From Candidatus Zhuqueibacterota bacterium (GTDB taxonomy: Bacteria; Zhuqueibacterota; Zhuqueibacteria; Residuimicrobiales; Oceaniaggregativiventaceae), in assembly GCA_014728085.1 (NCBI GenBank), contig WJMF01000178.1:1-64000 (forward strand): a DNA stretch of 64,000 nt, written 5' to 3'. Made by a program: the position numbers and the translations under genes. Below, piece after piece: positions 61,460 through 64,000 of this stretch. The number at the start of each line of letters is the position of its first letter. Position 1 is the first letter of the stretch. Under the pieces are notes generated by a model, which saw only the letters and a program-made list of their open reading frames with translations, made no database searches and was not told where the DNA came from.

Positions 61460-61666
61460 TTACTCTTCGATTAAAAAAAAGATTTCTTCAACCGAACTGT
61501 TGAAAAATTTTGCAATTTTCAAAGCCAGCAAGGTAGATGGTACAAACTTTTGATTCTCTATGGAATGAATGGTCAACCGAGTGACCCCGATCTTGTTCGC
61601 CAATGCCTGTTGCGACAACTCGCCGTGTTCAAAGCGGTAGCGACGCAAATGATTTCCGAGCTTCAA
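61460..61666 (-). CDS. Small XRE-family (Cro/CI) regulator
   Basis: The 68-residue protein is almost only a helix-turn-helix: NHLRRYRFEHGELSQQALAN, then KIGVTRLTIHSIENQKFVPS and LLALKIAKFFNSSVEEIF. This is the compact XRE type usually found with small membrane proteins. The start is TTG, supported by a strong GGAGGGG site. It is the first gene of a probable transcript with the small membrane protein, SUMF1-domain and DDAH-like genes. AT-rich dyads in the upstream region (61703-61762) could be its operators. Confidence 0.87.
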   Translation of the reverse strand: MKLGNHLRRYRFEHGELSQQALANKIGVTRLTIHSIENQKFVPSTLLALKIAKFFNSSVEEIFFLIEE

Positions 61667-61702
61667 GTCCCCTCCTTTGTTACAAATAAAAACCTATAAA
61701 AT

Positions 61703-61762
61703 AAGTATAGTATAATATATAAAATATATACTTTAATATACCATGTGTATATAAAAATATAC
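61703..61762. promoter_or_regulatory. AT-rich dyads upstream of the XRE gene
   Basis: AAGTATA (61703-61709) pairs with TATACTT (61727-61733), and GTATA (61747-61751) with TATAC (61758-61762). They lie 37-96 bases before the XRE start in an otherwise unusually AT-rich stretch that should also hold the promoter. Confidence 0.4.
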
Positions 61763-61836
61763 AAAAAGTCAAGACTTTTTTGAAACATTGCACTAATTTG
61801 GGAGGATAACGAAAGCAGTCCGGGGGGAAGAGAATA

Positions 61837-63423
61837 CTATTTTTCCGGAACTTTGTATATGCGCAGCTCCGAAACACAGCCCTTTGTCAGCTCTTCAAAA
61901 TCCTCGAGAAAAGGAAAGCGCGTCGGCGACAACCAAACGAAAAAGTAATCGATGCCATATTTATAGAGATCGGCATAAACCGCCTGTGGCGTATATGGCT
62001 TTTTTACCCTGCCGAAATAGCGGCAATCCAGATAAAAGGCAGTGAAAAAGGATTTTTGATAGCGCGTGTCCGAGGCGATATCGCCATCGAGTTCAACGCA
62101 GGCGTCAATTTTTTGAGAAAATTCGTATAGTTCTTTGCCCTTGTACCGATCTTTCCACAGGTTGCGCGAAGGAGCGAAAACAAAGCTCAGGGCAACCAGG
62201 TAAAGCAATCCATACTTAAACACAGGTGACACACCACTTTTTCTGAAAAGCAATGTCATTAAATGTCCGGTTACAAGCACACCGATAACAAATACCACCC
62301 ATAGGAAACGTTCCCGAATGACAAGTGGGGTATACCCCATGGCAAAAATAGCCGGACTGACGATCCACAACAGCCGATAAACATGGATTTTACCCAACGG
62401 AAATAGATAGAGAATCACATAAAGGACAAGGGCGATTGTAAAAACAGGTGTAAAGATCGTATAATAGGGCGCCCAGAGTCCGGAAATAATTTTTAAGGTG
62501 CCGTAATTTCTTTGTAAAATTTTATAAACGCTGTATTTAAACAATTCGGGTGAATCAAAAGGGCTCCATTGAATATGGGGCAAGTAAAAATGATCTTCAC
62601 CGATAGCGACAGCGGTGGCATTTGGCGGTTCGATAAACCCCATGTGATGTGCGTGAAAACCATCGAATCCCGGATAATTAATCGTTTGGTTAAATTGAGC
62701 CGCTGTACCGATTATTAATTTATCGTATTTGTTGCTGATGATAGAAATCCATGTTCCGCTGATGATGAAAAAGAGCAAAAATCCGGCTGCGGTGTGTTTA
62801 ATTACTTTACCGCGTTTTTCCGGCTCTTTAAAATAATAATACAGATTCATAAGGATAAAATGAACCAGAAAAAAGGGAAATCCATAAGCTTTGGAAAGGT
62901 AAAGCAATCCGCCCATTACTCCACACAGCGCCCCGCGATAGCGTTTTTGGCTATAGTGTTCATCAAAGATAAAATAGAAATAAAAAAGCAAGGTGGTCAG
63001 CAGAACCAGATCAGCGGTAATAAAGGCAAAGCTGAAGAAGAGCAAGGCTGGTATCATTGCCACAAAAAATACATTTCGAATGGTCTGTTTTATATCAAAG
63101 CGATGGCTCAGCAGCCGCGTTGCGATTAAAGTTGCCGATCCGAAGAGCAGGAGAACGAGTTTTGCAGCGATCAGAGAATCGATGCCAAGCCGGATAAAAA
63201 AACCCATAACCCAGATATAAAGTGGCCCCCAATAGCCATTGATGGCATCCTGCCACTCGCCGCGGCTGTATTTTTCCGCAATAGAGATATAGGAAACACC
63301 ATCCGGATTGATATGATATTGGTAAACCGGTATCAAAATCAAACCAATCAGAAAATAGATCGCAATCGTGACAAAAAGCAATTTATCTCTGGATAACCGG
63401 TAGTGTTTTCTGTTATTCGCCAT
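61837..63423 (-). CDS. Integral membrane glycosyltransferase-like protein (GT-C/ArnT/PMT type)
   Basis: The protein of 528 residues has about 11-12 membrane helices. After the first helix (LLFVTIAIYFLIGLILIPVY) comes the periplasmic HINPDGVSYISIAEKYSRGE, a first-loop Asp motif typical of GT-C enzymes, and later a GYWGPLYIWVMGFFIRLGID segment. Such proteins transfer sugars from polyprenyl-phosphate carriers in the envelope. I set the start at 63423, within the last codons of the GT2 gene and behind GGGGGAGAG. A longer frame from 63483 is less likely. The upstream GT2 gene probably makes the lipid-linked sugar donor. Confidence 0.78.
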   Translation of the reverse strand: MANNRKHYRLSRDKLLFVTIAIYFLIGLILIPVYQYHINPDGVSYISIAEKYSRGEWQDAINGYWGPLYIWVMGFFIRLGIDSLIAAKLVLLLFGSATLIATRLLSHRFDIKQTIRNVFFVAMIPALLFFSFAFITADLVLLTTLLFYFYFIFDEHYSQKRYRGALCGVMGGLLYLSKAYGFPFFLVHFILMNLYYYFKEPEKRGKVIKHTAAGFLLFFIISGTWISIISNKYDKLIIGTAAQFNQTINYPGFDGFHAHHMGFIEPPNATAVAIGEDHFYLPHIQWSPFDSPELFKYSVYKILQRNYGTLKIISGLWAPYYTIFTPVFTIALVLYVILYLFPLGKIHVYRLLWIVSPAIFAMGYTPLVIRERFLWVVFVIGVLVTGHLMTLLFRKSGVSPVFKYGLLYLVALSFVFAPSRNLWKDRYKGKELYEFSQKIDACVELDGDIASDTRYQKSFFTAFYLDCRYFGRVKKPYTPQAVYADLYKYGIDYFFVWLSPTRFPFLEDFEELTKGCVSELRIYKVPEK

Positions 63424-64000
63424 TTTGCTCTCCCCCGGTTTTATTCTGAAAAATGCGATAGGTAACGATTCCCCATTTGGCAAGACGGAACATCAGGGCG
63501 GTTTTGAGAACACCAAAACCGTATTTTACACTTGGCATGAAATTGATGGAAGATGCCTGTGGAAAGTATTTGGTCGGACAAGAAACTTCACCAACTGAAT
63601 AGCCGAAATAGATCGCCTGGGCGATCATTTCATTATCAAAAACAAAATCATTGGAATTTTTTTCCAACAACAGTTTGCTCAACAACTCACGTGAAAATGC
63701 CCGATAGCCGGTATGATATTCAGAAATCTTTTGATGCAGCAGAATATTTTCAATCAGGGTAAGAAACCGGTTGGCAATATATTTATACAAGGGCATACCG
63801 CTTTTCAACGCATCGCCTGAGATGATACGCGAGCCCAGTACCATTTGATATTGTCCGATAGCAACGAGGGATGCCATAGCGCCGATGAGTTTGGGGGTAT
63901 ATTGATAGTCCGGGTGTAACATCACCACCACATCTGCACCGGTCTTGAGCGCCTCCTTATAACAGGTTTTTTGATTGCCGCCATAGCCGAGATTGTTCGC
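63413..64000 (-). CDS. Glycosyltransferase family 2 (polyprenyl-phosphate sugar transferase type), start outside window
   Basis: The frame is open to the window end, so the N-terminus is missing. The visible 195 residues have NLGYGGNQKTCYKEALKTGA, the DVVVMLHPDYQYTPKLIGAM donor-binding Asp strand, VLGSRIISGDALKSGMPLYK and YHTGYRAFSRELLSKL, all typical of GT2 enzymes like dolichol- or undecaprenyl-phosphate mannosyl/glucosyltransferases. The C-terminal hydrophobic helices of some relatives are absent. Its end overlaps the start of the membrane glycosyltransferase gene by 11 bases, so the two are coupled. Confidence 0.88.
   Translation of the reverse strand, partial: ANNLGYGGNQKTCYKEALKTGADVVVMLHPDYQYTPKLIGAMASLVAIGQYQMVLGSRIISGDALKSGMPLYKYIANRFLTLIENILLHQKISEYHTGYRAFSRELLSKLLLEKNSNDFVFDNEMIAQAIYFGYSVGEVSCPTKYFPQASSINFMPSVKYGFGVLKTALMFRLAKWGIVTYRIFQNKTGGEQNGE

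Overview
The window looks like part of a genome from the FCB superphylum outside classical Bacteroidota (Calditrichota, KSB1 or Ignavibacteria-like). One secreted protein (38687-40495) ends in a type IX secretion sorting domain of the YQNYPNPFN type, and a TonB-dependent receptor shows a Gram-negative envelope. Many genes have strong AGGAGG-type ribosome sites, and two promoters have near-consensus TTGACA-17-TAAAAT boxes, which argues against a typical Bacteroides. This placement is inference; no rRNA or marker gene is present.

Region 1 (1-665): the 3' part of a REP-associated tyrosine transposase (RAYT, Y1/HUH family), carrying a palindromic REP-like element in frame inside its coding sequence.

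Region 2 (1025-41538): about 40 kb of minus-strand genes forming one carbohydrate-catabolism island. In the direction of transcription it starts with a LacI-type repressor. Next come a T9SS-sorted surface protein, a TonB-dependent receptor and a Tat-type sulfatase. A sugar-acid module follows (Fe-alcohol dehydrogenase, DapA-family lyase, PdxA2-like dehydrogenase, DUF1537 kinase, GntP permease). Then comes a block of secreted beta-propeller, LamG and sialidase-like proteins with a metallophosphoesterase, a cupin and a second sulfatase. This is followed by a GH28 remnant, a PA14-sialidase, a beta-helix protein and an unusual exported HpcH/HpaI aldolase. The last part holds a beta-lactamase-family pseudogene, a FAH-DapA-UroD-like trio, a PhoD-like lipoprotein, a split transketolase and a sodium/solute symporter. 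I infer that the island degrades an acidic, probably sulfated polysaccharide outside and in the periplasm, and passes sugar acids through aldolase and DHAP-forming steps inside. Several families occur as paralogous pairs.

Region 3 (41701-43160): a 3' RAYT fragment, a VapBC-type toxin-antitoxin pair and a 5' RAYT fragment. The 3' fragment repeats the left-end RAYT in the same orientation, so the island lies between direct repeats.

Region 4 (43393-50970), richer in G+C by eye: an (alpha/alpha)-barrel-like lipoprotein, a 1522-residue secreted protein with dockerin-like calcium loops, a 132-bp inverted-repeat element and a small C1q-like secreted protein.

Region 5 (50971-57695): repeat-rich spacer, a PAS-sigma54 activator, a sigma54-like promoter, a thioredoxin-fold protein without CXXC, a nitroreductase with an internal deletion, a small membrane protein, an outer-membrane barrel, and a serine hydrolase fused to the tail of a CPBP membrane protease.

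Region 6 (58013-64000), minus strand: a Cys-rich 4Fe-4S protein, a DDAH-like hydrolase, a SUMF1-domain protein, a small membrane protein with a disrupted frame, an XRE regulator, and two envelope glycosyltransferase genes running off the window end. No tRNA, rRNA or CRISPR array was seen.
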